In this document: positions 51,936 through 60,170 of the stretch, one piece after another | Numbering within the stretch: the stretch's first letter is position 1 | Layout: every line of letters begins with the position of its first letter | The notes under the pieces: model-generated | Database searches by the model: none | What the model was told of the DNA's origin: nothing | What the model saw: only the letters and a program-made list of their open reading frames with translations | Assembly (NCBI RefSeq): GCF_002355855.1 | Contig: NZ_AP017655.1 | Span: forward strand, 1,889,501-1,953,500 | DNA from: Sphingobium cloacae | GTDB lineage: Bacteria > Pseudomonadota > Alphaproteobacteria > Sphingomonadales > Sphingomonadaceae | Direction of reading: 5' to 3' | DNA: 64,000 nucleotides | Made by a program: the position numbers and the translations under genes

Positions 51936-53984
51936 ATGGCGCGGCACATTCCCTGGATATTGATCGCGATCATGGGCGCGGTATCGTTGAGCGTGGTGGC
52001 CGTGTCACGGGGCGAGGCGGTGAATGCGCTCTGGATCGTGGTGGCGGCGGTCAGCAGCTTCCTCGTCGCCTATCGCTATTATGCGCTCTACATCGCGCGG
52101 CATGTGATGCGGCTCGATCCGGCGCGGCCGACGCCCGCGATCCGGCGCGCCGACGGCATGGATTATGTCGCGACCGACCGGACGGTGCTGTTCGGCCACC
52201 ATTTCGCGGCCATTGCGGGCGCGGGACCGCTGGTGGGACCGGTGCTGGCGGCGCAGATGGGCTATCTGCCCGGAACGCTGTGGATCATCGCGGGCGTGGT
52301 GCTGGCGGGCGCGGTGCAGGACTTCATGGTCCTGTTCATCTCGATGCGGCGGGACGGCAAGTCGCTGGGCGAACTGATCCGCATGGAAATGGGACAGGTC
52401 GCGGGGACCATCGCGCTGTTCGGCGCCTTCATGATCATGGTCATCATCCTTGCGGTGCTGGCGCTGATCGTCGTGAAGGCGCTGGCGGAAAGCCCGTGGG
52501 GCATGTTCACCGTGGCGGCGACGGTGCCGCTCGCCATCTTCATGGGCGTCTATACGCGCTGGATCAGGCCGGGGCGGATCGGTGAAGTGTCGCTGCTGGG
52601 GCTGGTCGGGTTGCTGGCCGCGATCGTCTATGGACAGACCATCGCCCAGTCGCCGGTCTGGGGCCCGGCCTTCACCTTCACGCCGGTGCAATTGTGCTGG
52701 ATATTGATCAGCTATGGCGCGGTGGCGTCGGTGCTGCCGGTGTGGCTGCTGCTCGCGCCGCGCGACTATCTGTCGACCTTCCTCAAGATCGGGGCCATCG
52801 CGGCGCTCGCCATCGGCATCGTCATCATGGCGCCGCCGCTCAGGATGCACGCGGTCACGCCATTCGTGAACGGCGGCGGGCCGGTCTGGTCGGGCGGACT
52901 GTTCCCCTTCCTCTTCATCACCATCGCCTGCGGGGCGGTGTCGGGCTTCCACGCGCTGATCGCGAGCGGAACCACGCCCAAGCTGATCGCGAGCGAGGCC
53001 GACGCGCCCATCATCGGCTATGGCGCCATGCTGATGGAGGCGTTCGTCGCGATCATGGCGCTGGTGGGGGCGTCGATCCTCGATCCGGGCATCTATTTCA
53101 CGATGAACAGCCCCGCCGCCGTCATCGGCACGGACGCGGCGAGCGCGGCGGCGGCGGTGACGGCCATGGGATTCCCGATCGAACCGGGCCTGATCCTCCA
53201 GACGGCGAAGGATGTGGGCGAGCACAGCATCATATCCCGCGCGGGGGGCGCGCCGACGCTGGCCGTGGCGATGGCGGAGATATTCTCCCATGTCGTGGGC
53301 GGTCCGGCGATGAAGGCCTTCTGGTATCATTTCGCGATCCTGTTCGAGGCGCTGTTCATCCTGACCGCCGTGGATGCGGGTACGCGCGCGGGCCGCTTCA
53401 TGTTGCAGGACCTGATCGGGCTGGCGGCGCCGGGCTTCAAGGATACGTCCAGCCCCCTGCCCGGCATCGTCGCCACGGGATTGTGCGTGGCGGCATGGGG
53501 TTTCTTCCTGCACCAGGGGGTGACCGATCCGCTGGGCGGGGTGAACACGCTCTGGCCCGTGTTCGGCATTTCCAACCAGATGCTCGCCGCCATCGCGCTG
53601 ATGCTGGGGACGGCGGTGCTGTTCCGCATGAAGCGGGACCGCTATGCCTGGGTAACGATGGCTCCGACGGCGTGGCTGCTGGTCTGCACGGTGAGCGCGG
53701 GATGGCTGAAGCTGTTTTCCGGCGATCCGGCCATCGGCTTCCTCGCCCATGCGGCGAAATTTTCCGGAGCCGCCGCGCGGGGCGAGGTGCTGGCGCCCGC
53801 CAAGTCCATGGCGGAAATGGAGAAGATCGTCTTCAACGACCGGATCGATGCGGCCTTGTGCGCGATTTTCCTGGCGGTGGTGCTGTCGCTGCTCTTCTTC
53901 ACCATCCGTACCTGCATCGCGGCGCGGCGGGCCGATCGGCCGACCGCGACGGAAATTCCCGCAGCGATGGCGGCGGCGGAATGA
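51936..53984 (+). CDS. cstA: carbon starvation protein / pyruvate or peptide transporter CstA
   Basis: A 682-residue inner-membrane protein with about sixteen membrane segments. CstA signatures are VLFGHHFAAIAGAGPLVGPVLAAQMGYLPG, GVVLAGAVQDFMVLFISMRR, CGAVSGFHALIASGTTPK, DAGTRAGRFMLQDL and FGISNQMLAAIALMLGT. Members of the family import pyruvate or peptides under carbon limitation. The ATG at 51936 opens MARHIPWILIAIMG. It overlaps the small ybdD gene by four bases, the usual cstA-ybdD pair. Confidence 0.95.
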   Translation: MARHIPWILIAIMGAVSLSVVAVSRGEAVNALWIVVAAVSSFLVAYRYYALYIARHVMRLDPARPTPAIRRADGMDYVATDRTVLFGHHFAAIAGAGPLVGPVLAAQMGYLPGTLWIIAGVVLAGAVQDFMVLFISMRRDGKSLGELIRMEMGQVAGTIALFGAFMIMVIILAVLALIVVKALAESPWGMFTVAATVPLAIFMGVYTRWIRPGRIGEVSLLGLVGLLAAIVYGQTIAQSPVWGPAFTFTPVQLCWILISYGAVASVLPVWLLLAPRDYLSTFLKIGAIAALAIGIVIMAPPLRMHAVTPFVNGGGPVWSGGLFPFLFITIACGAVSGFHALIASGTTPKLIASEADAPIIGYGAMLMEAFVAIMALVGASILDPGIYFTMNSPAAVIGTDAASAAAAVTAMGFPIEPGLILQTAKDVGEHSIISRAGGAPTLAVAMAEIFSHVVGGPAMKAFWYHFAILFEALFILTAVDAGTRAGRFMLQDLIGLAAPGFKDTSSPLPGIVATGLCVAAWGFFLHQGVTDPLGGVNTLWPVFGISNQMLAAIALMLGTAVLFRMKRDRYAWVTMAPTAWLLVCTVSAGWLKLFSGDPAIGFLAHAAKFSGAAARGEVLAPAKSMAEMEKIVFNDRIDAALCAIFLAVVLSLLFFTIRTCIAARRADRPTATEIPAAMAAAE

Positions 53985-54166
53985 GCGGTTTCCTCACCCG
54001 CCTGCGGCAGATTGCGCGAGCCATGGTCGGCGCGCCCGATTATGACGCCTATCTGCGCCATATGCGGGAGCATCATCCCGGCATCCCGCCATTGAGCGAA
54101 GCGCAACTGTTCCGCGAGCGGCAGGATGCGCGCTATGGCGGCAAGAATGGCGGGAAATGCTGCTGA
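53981..54166 (+). CDS. ybdD: YbdD/YjiX family small protein
   Basis: A 61-residue protein, MSGFLTRLRQIARAMVGAPDYDAYLRHMREHHPGIPPLSEAQLFRERQDARYGG..., the full DUF466 family pattern, always found beside CstA or YjiY. It is thought to support the transporter. The ATG overlaps the cstA stop. It ends KCC, with two terminal cysteines. Confidence 0.92.
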   Translation: MSGFLTRLRQIARAMVGAPDYDAYLRHMREHHPGIPPLSEAQLFRERQDARYGGKNGGKCC

Positions 54167-54328
54167 TCAGCGTTGGGCGTTCATGCCTGCCTTGATGAAA
54201 AGGCCGGCTTCCGCCGTTCGCGCCGCGCCGATCCACGGGGTGATATAACCGCCGCCGGTGCAGGCTGCGCATCCTCCATCCCTCGGCTGGCGGATCACCG
54301 ATTCATTCCGATCATCCTTCGGGTCCAT
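54167..54328 (-). CDS. 53-residue hypothetical with CxxCxGGGY segment
   Basis: A short leftward frame, MDPKDDRNESVIRQP then RDGGCAACTGGGYITPWIGAARTAEAGLFIKAGMNAQR. The CxxCxGxGY part resembles a single rubredoxin/DnaJ-type zinc knuckle. It follows the S24 repressor-like gene on the same strand by 23 bases, but there is no clear ribosome-binding site. Real coding status is uncertain. Confidence 0.4.
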   Translation of the reverse strand: MDPKDDRNESVIRQPRDGGCAACTGGGYITPWIGAARTAEAGLFIKAGMNAQR

Positions 54329-54350
54329 GTCGCGATTTCGGACCCGCTGA

Positions 54351-55025
54351 TCAGACGAGCCTGCGCCCCGTCCACACGACGCGCCCGACGATATCGACCA
54401 GCGCCGGATCAATATCGATCCAGCCGGGATAATGGGCGTTGTCGCTGAGCACGCTGATCGCGTTTCGACGCATCCCCAGCGCCACCCGCTTCACCATCAG
54501 CACGCCGTCGAGCCGCAGCACATAAACGCCGTCGCGCAACCGCTCCGCGCCGTCATCATGGTCCACCATGATTTCATCGCCGTCGCTGAGCGTCGGGGCC
54601 ATCGATTCGCCATCGACGCGGATGATCGAAACGCGCTGCGGACGGACGCCGATATGACGCAGCCAGCTCGCGTCGAAAGCCATGACGCCCGCTGCCCGTT
54701 CATCATCGTCCAACGTTCCCGATCCCGCCGACGCCCCCAGCGCCAGGCGCGGCACCGCCACGATGGCGGGAATGGAGCGCGAACGCGAAGACGCGCCCGA
54801 TACAGCCGGGACACGGCCGCCCAGCACGTCCTCCGGAACGCCGAAGTAGCGGGCGAGCACGCGCCGATCCTCCTCATCCAGCTTGCGGGGCGTCCCGCGC
54901 TTGATGAACTGCTGGATATAGGCCGGGTTGCGTTTGAGCAGGCGCGAAAGATCGGCATAATTTTCCCCCCGCTCGGCGATCAGCCGATCCAGCACGTCCC
55001 GGGGATCTTCTCCATTACCGATCAT
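54351..55025 (-). CDS. S24 family peptidase/repressor-like transcription regulator
   Basis: A 224-residue protein with an N-terminal HTH (YADLSRLLKRNPAYIQQFIKRGTPRKL) and a C-terminal LexA/C1-type S24 domain. The catalytic Ser141 is in GESMAPTLSDGD and Lys179 in LMVKRVAL. A possible Ala-Gly cleavage site lies at 112-113 (AAGVM). It is probably a self-controlled regulator. It is divergent from two small genes across an operator region. Similar stand-alone S24 repressors are common on sphingomonad chromosomes and need not be phage-borne. The start ATG is about ten bases from its own predicted transcript start. Confidence 0.88.
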   Translation of the reverse strand: MIGNGEDPRDVLDRLIAERGENYADLSRLLKRNPAYIQQFIKRGTPRKLDEEDRRVLARYFGVPEDVLGGRVPAVSGASSRSRSIPAIVAVPRLALGASAGSGTLDDDERAAGVMAFDASWLRHIGVRPQRVSIIRVDGESMAPTLSDGDEIMVDHDDGAERLRDGVYVLRLDGVLMVKRVALGMRRNAISVLSDNAHYPGWIDIDPALVDIVGRVVWTGRRLV

Positions 55026-55045
55026 GTTTCATCCATACTGAAAGG

Positions 55046-55098
55046 ATTTTTCCTAGACAAGTAGGAAATACCGAATGAGATAGGAATATACCTACCGA
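55046..55098. promoter_or_regulatory. operator/promoter region of the S24 divergon
   Basis: A perfect inverted repeat TTTCCTA (55049-55055), six bases, TAGGAAA (55062-55068), followed by a second dyad TAGG-AATATA-CCTA (55081-55094). TAGGAAATACC and TAGGAATATACC are near-direct repeats. On the minus strand, -35 TTGTCT and -10 TATGGA with a 17-base spacer overlap the first dyad, consistent with autorepression. Confidence 0.65.
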
Positions 55099-55134
55099 CT
55101 TGCGAGGGGCGAGTCGGGCCGGAGGAGGAGACTG

Positions 55135-55326
55135 ATGCCGATGATCCTGCGCGCCATCGAAAATTTCCTGCGCGAACATGATATTCCGCCCACCCGTTTC
55201 GGACGCGAATGCGCGCGCGATCCGCGGTTGGTATTCGATCTGCGCAGAGGCCGCGAACCGGGCCGACGGGTAACGCGAAGAATAGAACATTTCATGAACA
55301 CATATCGCAGGAGCGCGGACATATGA
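55135..55326 (+). CDS. 63-residue DNA-binding-like small protein
   Basis: Small basic protein MPMILRAIENFLREHDIPPTRFGRECARDPRLVFDLRRGREPGRRVTRRIEHFM..., with a helix-turn-helix-like FGRECARDPRLVFDLRRG and many Arg. Similar 60-residue proteins are known in sphingomonads as hypotheticals. It reads away from the S24 gene and overlaps the next gene by four bases (ATGA). Because its promoter lies in the operator region, it may be controlled by the S24 protein. Confidence 0.65.
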   Translation: MPMILRAIENFLREHDIPPTRFGRECARDPRLVFDLRRGREPGRRVTRRIEHFMNTYRRSADI

Positions 55327-55682
55327 CAAGCATCGCGGTGCGGAATTTGGTCCGAAATCGAGTAAATGGAAATCGCGCGCACGATCCCCTGCCGCGCCTT
55401 CTGGCGCAACTGCTGGAACGCGCCGGGGGGAATGTCGCCGCCTTGCGCGCGACCAGCCGCCCATGGGCGAGCGCGCTGTTCCAGGGGAGGCGGCATGTCA
55501 TCGTCCTGGCGCTCGAGGGCGCGGACGCGTCGTGGAGGGCCGCCCGTTTCGTGGACGGCATTGAAGAGGCGCAATGGCAACTCAACCGTCATTTCGTCGC
55601 CGACATCGCCATAGACGACCGGCGCGTGACGGAGAAAGGCGTCGAAATCGAGCTTTCGGCGCTGACGATCGAGGATTGGTGA
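55323..55682 (+). CDS. 119-residue hypothetical protein coupled to the preceding small gene
   Basis: MTSIAVRNLVRNRVNGNRAHDPLPRLLAQLLERAGGNVAALRATSRPWAS then beta-rich ALFQGRRHVIVLALEGAD..., ending IELSALTIEDW. No family is recognised. The ATG overlaps the preceding stop, so the two are translated together. The N-terminal half is helical and basic, the second half acidic. It ends 15 bases from the convergent membrane-protein gene. Confidence 0.65.
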   Translation: MTSIAVRNLVRNRVNGNRAHDPLPRLLAQLLERAGGNVAALRATSRPWASALFQGRRHVIVLALEGADASWRAARFVDGIEEAQWQLNRHFVADIAIDDRRVTEKGVEIELSALTIEDW

Positions 55683-55696
55683 ACGGCGGCGGGCCG

Positions 55697-56638
55697 TTAG
55701 CGCGCCCGCCCCGCCATCGTCCGCAATGTTCCAAGCGCGTCGCGCAACGCCACATCGATATCCTCCACCACGGCCTCGCGCACGGGCACGGCGGCAGCGA
55801 CCGGCATATCCGCGATGACCGAGGGCGGCCCGGCCGCCCCCTTGGCACGAGCTCGCTCCGCAAGGCCCCGTTCCAGCCGGGCCGTCAGTTCCGCGATGGA
55901 TTGACGTTCCGTGGAAGAGATGGACGGCCTTCCCATCGGACAGGAGGCCGCTTCTTCCCGCGCTTCGGGATGGGCGGCTTCTTCGGCCGGCGCTTCGGAA
56001 ATATCCGTTTCTTCCGGGAGGGCCGCGCCGGAAAGCGGCATGCCGCCCGCCGATTCAAGCAATTCCTCCTCCGACAGCGGGTGGGGCGCGTTCGGCAATG
56101 TCAGGCCGAGAGACATGGCCTCCTGCGCCACAGCCTCGACTTCCTGCCCTTCAGCCTGTCCGGATGCCTTGTTCCGCCCGAAAATGTCGAGACCGTCGAA
56201 ATCGCGGCTGGCAAAGATCGGCGCGCGTGCCGGCGCGTCGGGATGCGCGTCGGCGCGACGCAGCACAGGCTCGCCGAAGCGGTCCGAAGGATGTCCCCTC
56301 CTCCGCGCGAAAGCCGTCAATCTGGACAATGCAAAACCCATTTTACCTGCTCCTCGGACGCGATCGGCGCGTCCTTCCTGTTCCAGGGCCAGAAAGCGAC
56401 CTTCCCGACGCATAGCCCCTATGATTCCCATCGCCATGAGCGCCGCGAACAGCGCCAGCGCCAACCGGGCCGTCATGCCCAAGGGAGGCGCGGCAGCCGG
56501 CAGGATTTCCGAAACGCCGGTGGACGCGATCAGCGTTTCCACCAGCCCGACCGGCATCGACAGCATGGCAAGCGCCGCCCCGGCAGCGCCCAGCGCCGCC
56601 AGCGCCACGGCATTGTTCCGCTTCCCGCGCCGAGCCAT
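55697..56638 (-). CDS. hypothetical membrane protein with long acidic tail
   Basis: A 313-residue protein. Two N-terminal transmembrane segments (NAVALAALGAAGAALAMLSM and LALALFAALMAMGIIGAM) are followed by a polar Glu/Ala-rich region up to about 250 and a final helix. The phrase RRADAHPDAPARAPIFASRDF looks conserved in sphingomonads. No enzyme motif is seen. It is 17 bases downstream of the exosortase-associated glycosyltransferase and may be part of that polysaccharide unit. Confidence 0.7.
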   Translation of the reverse strand: MARRGKRNNAVALAALGAAGAALAMLSMPVGLVETLIASTGVSEILPAAAPPLGMTARLALALFAALMAMGIIGAMRREGRFLALEQEGRADRVRGAGKMGFALSRLTAFARRRGHPSDRFGEPVLRRADAHPDAPARAPIFASRDFDGLDIFGRNKASGQAEGQEVEAVAQEAMSLGLTLPNAPHPLSEEELLESAGGMPLSGAALPEETDISEAPAEEAAHPEAREEAASCPMGRPSISSTERQSIAELTARLERGLAERARAKGAAGPPSVIADMPVAAAVPVREAVVEDIDVALRDALGTLRTMAGRAR

Positions 56639-56655
56639 CGTTCAGCCGCCTCCGG

Positions 56656-57885
56656 TCACGCCGCCGCACGCGCATCGGGCGCGGCGGCCAGCAGGCGCTG
56701 ATAAACGGGTTCGTAGCGCAGGATATTCGACGCCCAGTTGCGTTCCCGCTCGACAAAGGCGCGCGCGGCCGCCCGCCGCTCGTCCCAGAATTGCCGGTCG
56801 GCGAACATGCCCGCGAGCGCGGCGGCGAGCGCGGCCGGATCATCAGGCGCGAACAGGGTGCCGGTGACGCCATGCTCGATCAGTTCACGATGACCGCCGA
56901 CGCTGGACGCGGCCACCAGCCTGCCTTGCGCCATCGCCTCCAGCGGCTTGAGCGGCGTCACAAGGTCAGTGAGGCGCATCGCCTTGCGCGGATAGGCGAG
57001 AATGTCGACCTGCGCGTAATAATCCTCGACCCGGCTGTGCGGCACGCGGCCCACGAAGACGATATGATCGGCGAAGGGCGATGCCGTCGCCCGGTCGCGC
57101 AGCGCCTGTTCGCAAGGCCCTCCCCCCACGAGCAGCAGCTTTGCGCTCGGCCGCGCCCGCACGAGGCGGGGCATGGCCGCGATCAGGTCGTCCAGCCCTT
57201 CATAATCATAGAAGCTGCCGATGAAACCGACCACATCCGCGCCTTCGAGGCCCAGCTTCGCGGTGAGGACAGGATCGCGGGCCACGGGCTCCCCGAACTG
57301 CTCCATGTCGACGCCGTTGGGCGACACGATGATCTTTCCGGCGTCGATCCCCCGCGCGACCAGGTCCGATCGTAGCCCTTCGCAGATCACGGCGACCGCA
57401 TCGGCGCTCCGCACGGCATGGGTTTCGAGCTGGCGCGTCAGCCAATAGCGGGGGCTGCCTTCCGTGCCCGTGCCGTTGCCGACCGCCGCGTCCTCCCAAA
57501 AGGCGCGAATCTCATAAACGAGGGGAATGCCGTGCCGCCGCGCGATTCGCTGGGCGGCGATGGCGTTGAGCACCGGGGAATGGGCATGGATGATGTCGGG
57601 ATGCCAATGCCGCACCAGCGATTCGATCGCATCGGCATGGGCGGAAATATCCCGCCATTCGCGCAGCAGGGGGTTGCCGGTCGAAGGCTCGCCGGGCGTG
57701 CGATGAAAGCGCAGCCCGTCCACGACCTGTTCCTGCGGCCCCGGCGCCGTGTGGCGGTGGCCGGTGATTCCCCGCACATCCCATCCCTTCGCCGCCTGCG
57801 CCCGTAAAATGGCGCGTGTGCGGAAGGTGTAGCCGCTCTGCATGGGCAGGCTGTGGTCGAGCACATGGAGGATACGTGTCGTCAT
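56656..57885 (-). CDS. glycosyltransferase, exosortase A system-associated
   Basis: A 409-residue GT4-type enzyme. The opening MTTRILHVLDHSLPMQSGYTFRTRAILRAQ is the hallmark of the exosortase-A-associated glycosyltransferase family, and the nucleotide-sugar region shows VGFIGSFYDYEGLDDLI, LLLVGGGPCE, VGRVPHSRVEDYYAQVDILAYPR and PLKPLEAMAQGRLVAASSVGGHRELIEHG. It should transfer a sugar during extracellular polysaccharide synthesis. No xrtA exosortase is in the window. The ATG at 57885 is preferred over 57894. Confidence 0.92.
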   Translation of the reverse strand: MTTRILHVLDHSLPMQSGYTFRTRAILRAQAAKGWDVRGITGHRHTAPGPQEQVVDGLRFHRTPGEPSTGNPLLREWRDISAHADAIESLVRHWHPDIIHAHSPVLNAIAAQRIARRHGIPLVYEIRAFWEDAAVGNGTGTEGSPRYWLTRQLETHAVRSADAVAVICEGLRSDLVARGIDAGKIIVSPNGVDMEQFGEPVARDPVLTAKLGLEGADVVGFIGSFYDYEGLDDLIAAMPRLVRARPSAKLLLVGGGPCEQALRDRATASPFADHIVFVGRVPHSRVEDYYAQVDILAYPRKAMRLTDLVTPLKPLEAMAQGRLVAASSVGGHRELIEHGVTGTLFAPDDPAALAAALAGMFADRQFWDERRAAARAFVERERNWASNILRYEPVYQRLLAAAPDARAAA

Positions 57886-57974
57886 GGATGCCATGTCTGG
57901 CAGAAATTGTTTAACGGCCCGTCAACTCTGTCGCGTTAGGAGGGACCCGTGCGTAGCGGAGCCTCCAGCGAATT

Positions 57975-58097
57975 ATGATCGATGCCCTGACCCTGCTGAT
58001 CAGCCACGGCGCGATCATGCTCGCGGCTTTCCGGCTGTTGTCGCGTCCCGACCTGGACCGCGATCCCGAAACGGAAGGCCCGCCGCGGGATGCGTGA
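57975..58097 (+). CDS. 40-residue small protein upstream of the O-ligase gene
   Basis: MIDALTLLISHGAIMLAAFRLLSRPDLDRDPETEGPPRDA: one hydrophobic helix and a charged tail. No Shine-Dalgarno is close. However, a nine-codon frame starting at GTG 57949, with AGGAGGG upstream, ends at ...TTATGA so its stop overlaps this ATG, and this gene in turn overlaps the next by eight bases. The chain of overlaps argues for a real coupled unit. Confidence 0.5.
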   Translation: MIDALTLLISHGAIMLAAFRLLSRPDLDRDPETEGPPRDA

Positions 58098-59454
58098 TCT
58101 TTTCTTCCTTGGCTTTCTGGGGCTTTTCTTCCTGCTGGGTTTCCGGCGGCCATTCCTGCTGGTCGCGGTCTATGCCTATATCGACATCGTTTCGCCCCAG
58201 CGGCTCAGCTATTTCCTGCTGAACAGCATCCCCATTTCAGCCATCGCCTTCCTCCTCGCGACGGGGGCGTGGCTGCTGACGGACGACAAGAAGGATTGCC
58301 GATTCTCCTTCCGGCAGGTGCTGCTGCTGATCCTGCTTGGCTGGTGCGCCTATACGACCGCGACGGCGGATTTCCCGATAGAAGCGGCGCATAAATGGTC
58401 ATGGGTCTGGAAGGCGCTGATCTTCGCGATATTCCTGCCGGTGACGCTCCGCACGAAGCTTCGGATCGAGGCGCTGGCGCTGTTCATGGTGCTGTGCGCC
58501 AGCGCGATCATCATCAATGGCGGCATGAAGACGGCGCTGTCGGGCGGCGGCTATGGCGTGCTGAACCTGATGGTCGACAATAATAGCGGCCTGTATGAAG
58601 GCAGCATCATTTCCTGCGTCGCCATATCGCTGATCCCCGTCATCCTTTGGCTTTCGCGGCATGGCACCGTGTTTCCGTCCGACTGGCGGGTGAAGGGTTT
58701 CGCCTATGCGCTTTGCTTCGCCTGCCTGCTGATGCCGGTCGGCACGGAAGCGCGCACGGGCCTCATCTGCATCGCCGCCCTCGCGGGGATGATGCTGATG
58801 CGGTCGAAACGGAAATTCATCTATGGTCCGTTGATGCTGGTCGCCGCGCTGGCCTCCATTCCGTTCCTGCCCGACAGCTTCACGCAGCGCATGTCGACGA
58901 TCGAGAACCACCAGAGCGACGAAAGCGCAGCGACGCGGATCGCCGTATGGAAATGGACGATCGACTATGTGAAGGAGCATCCGGGCGGCGGCGGTTTCGA
59001 AAATTATCTTCAGAACAGCTTCACCTATGTGTCCCGGGGCATCGTTTCCGACAGCGGTGGAAGCCGCGTCGAGACGCGCATCGTCACCGACCGGGGCCGC
59101 GCCTATCACAGCGCCTATTTCGAATTGCTGGGCGAGCAGGGCTATTTCGGCTTCTTCATCTGGGCGTTGATCCATATCGTGACGTTCGTCCGTACCGAGA
59201 TGATCCGGCGCGCCTTTCGCGGCCGCGAAGGGACGGGCGAGGCATGGATCGCGCCGCTCGCGCTGGCCCTGCAACAGGGGCATGTCGTCTACATGATCGG
59301 ATCGCTGTTCGTCGGCATCGCCTATCAGCCGTTCATCTTCATGATGCTGGCCTTGCAGATCGGCCTCGATACCTATCTGACCCGCAAGCGCCGCGATGCC
59401 GCCCGCCGTCCGATGATCGCGCGGCCGGTCCTCGCCACGGGGCACGCCGCATGA
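58090..59454 (+). CDS. putative O-glycosylation ligase, exosortase A system-associated
   Basis: A 454-residue integral membrane protein of the Wzy/O-antigen ligase fold, in the exosortase-A-associated subfamily. Features are the many membrane segments, the TEARTGLICI region, and the periplasmic loop DESAATRIAVWKWTIDYVKEHPGGGGFENYLQNSF leading to AYHSAYFELLGEQGYFGFFIWALIHI. It probably joins or polymerises repeat units of extracellular polysaccharide. The start overlaps a 40-residue gene and the end overlaps the next gene (ATGA). Confidence 0.93.
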   Translation: MRDLFFLGFLGLFFLLGFRRPFLLVAVYAYIDIVSPQRLSYFLLNSIPISAIAFLLATGAWLLTDDKKDCRFSFRQVLLLILLGWCAYTTATADFPIEAAHKWSWVWKALIFAIFLPVTLRTKLRIEALALFMVLCASAIIINGGMKTALSGGGYGVLNLMVDNNSGLYEGSIISCVAISLIPVILWLSRHGTVFPSDWRVKGFAYALCFACLLMPVGTEARTGLICIAALAGMMLMRSKRKFIYGPLMLVAALASIPFLPDSFTQRMSTIENHQSDESAATRIAVWKWTIDYVKEHPGGGGFENYLQNSFTYVSRGIVSDSGGSRVETRIVTDRGRAYHSAYFELLGEQGYFGFFIWALIHIVTFVRTEMIRRAFRGREGTGEAWIAPLALALQQGHVVYMIGSLFVGIAYQPFIFMMLALQIGLDTYLTRKRRDAARRPMIARPVLATGHAA

Positions 59455-60170
59455 AAGGCGAGCTGCGCGCGCTGGGCATGGTTCATGGCCTGCTCCTCGG
59501 CCTCGTGCTGGCAGCGCCCTGGGTCGGCGCGCAGGTCATGCACTGGGGCGTCGAGGCGCTTTTCATCATGGGCGCATTCCAGCTTCGGCTCGCGGATCGC
59601 CGCTTTGCGTTGCGGCCGGGGTGGCGGGGCTGGATCAGCCATATCCGGATGGCGCCACAAAGACTGGCCGCGTGGGCCGCGCTCGCCATAGCCGGGCTGA
59701 TCGCCCTTCCCCATGAGCCAGGCGTTTCGGCCGCGATCCTGTTCGCGGCACTGCTGGGCGAGTTGCTTCTCTATCCGGCTTGCGTCTGGCTGCTGCCTCG
59801 TTTTTCGCGCAGGCAACTCGGCCTGTTCCTTGCCCTCATGCTCCTGTCGGGCCCGATCCTGGACATGGACATGCTTCGCCTGCCCCTTCTGTTCGTCACG
59901 GGCATGAGCGCCTGCCTTTTCTGGCTGCGCGGGCCGGACGGAGATGTCCGCGCCTTCGCCGTCGCACTGGCTGGCGGAGGCGCGGCGGCGCTTGCCGCGC
60001 TCTTGTGGCCGATGACGGGGCCGCTCTGCGTTCCCTTCGCAACGGTCGCGGGCACCGTCGCGCTCGCGCATCTGTCGGTGATGCGCCGCCATCCCCATCA
60101 TTGGCGATTGGACGGTCAGGCAAGCGGCTTCAGGCTGTCGCTCCCGCGCCTTCCGTCACGGCCTTTCTGA
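59451..60170 (+). CDS. hypothetical membrane protein following the O-ligase gene
   Basis: A 239-residue integral protein with about six or seven hydrophobic segments, opening MKGELRALGMVHGLLLGLVLAAP. No family is recognised. Its ATG overlaps the O-ligase stop, so it is co-translated and likely belongs to polysaccharide export or assembly. Its last 41 bases overlap the end of the convergent PfpI gene. Confidence 0.65.
   Translation: MKGELRALGMVHGLLLGLVLAAPWVGAQVMHWGVEALFIMGAFQLRLADRRFALRPGWRGWISHIRMAPQRLAAWAALAIAGLIALPHEPGVSAAILFAALLGELLLYPACVWLLPRFSRRQLGLFLALMLLSGPILDMDMLRLPLLFVTGMSACLFWLRGPDGDVRAFAVALAGGGAAALAALLWPMTGPLCVPFATVAGTVALAHLSVMRRHPHHWRLDGQASGFRLSLPRLPSRPF

Noticed and set aside
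54351-55682. Prophage remnant around the S24 repressor
   Set aside because: No integrase, att-like repeat, terminase or other phage gene nearby, and base composition is like the rest of the window.
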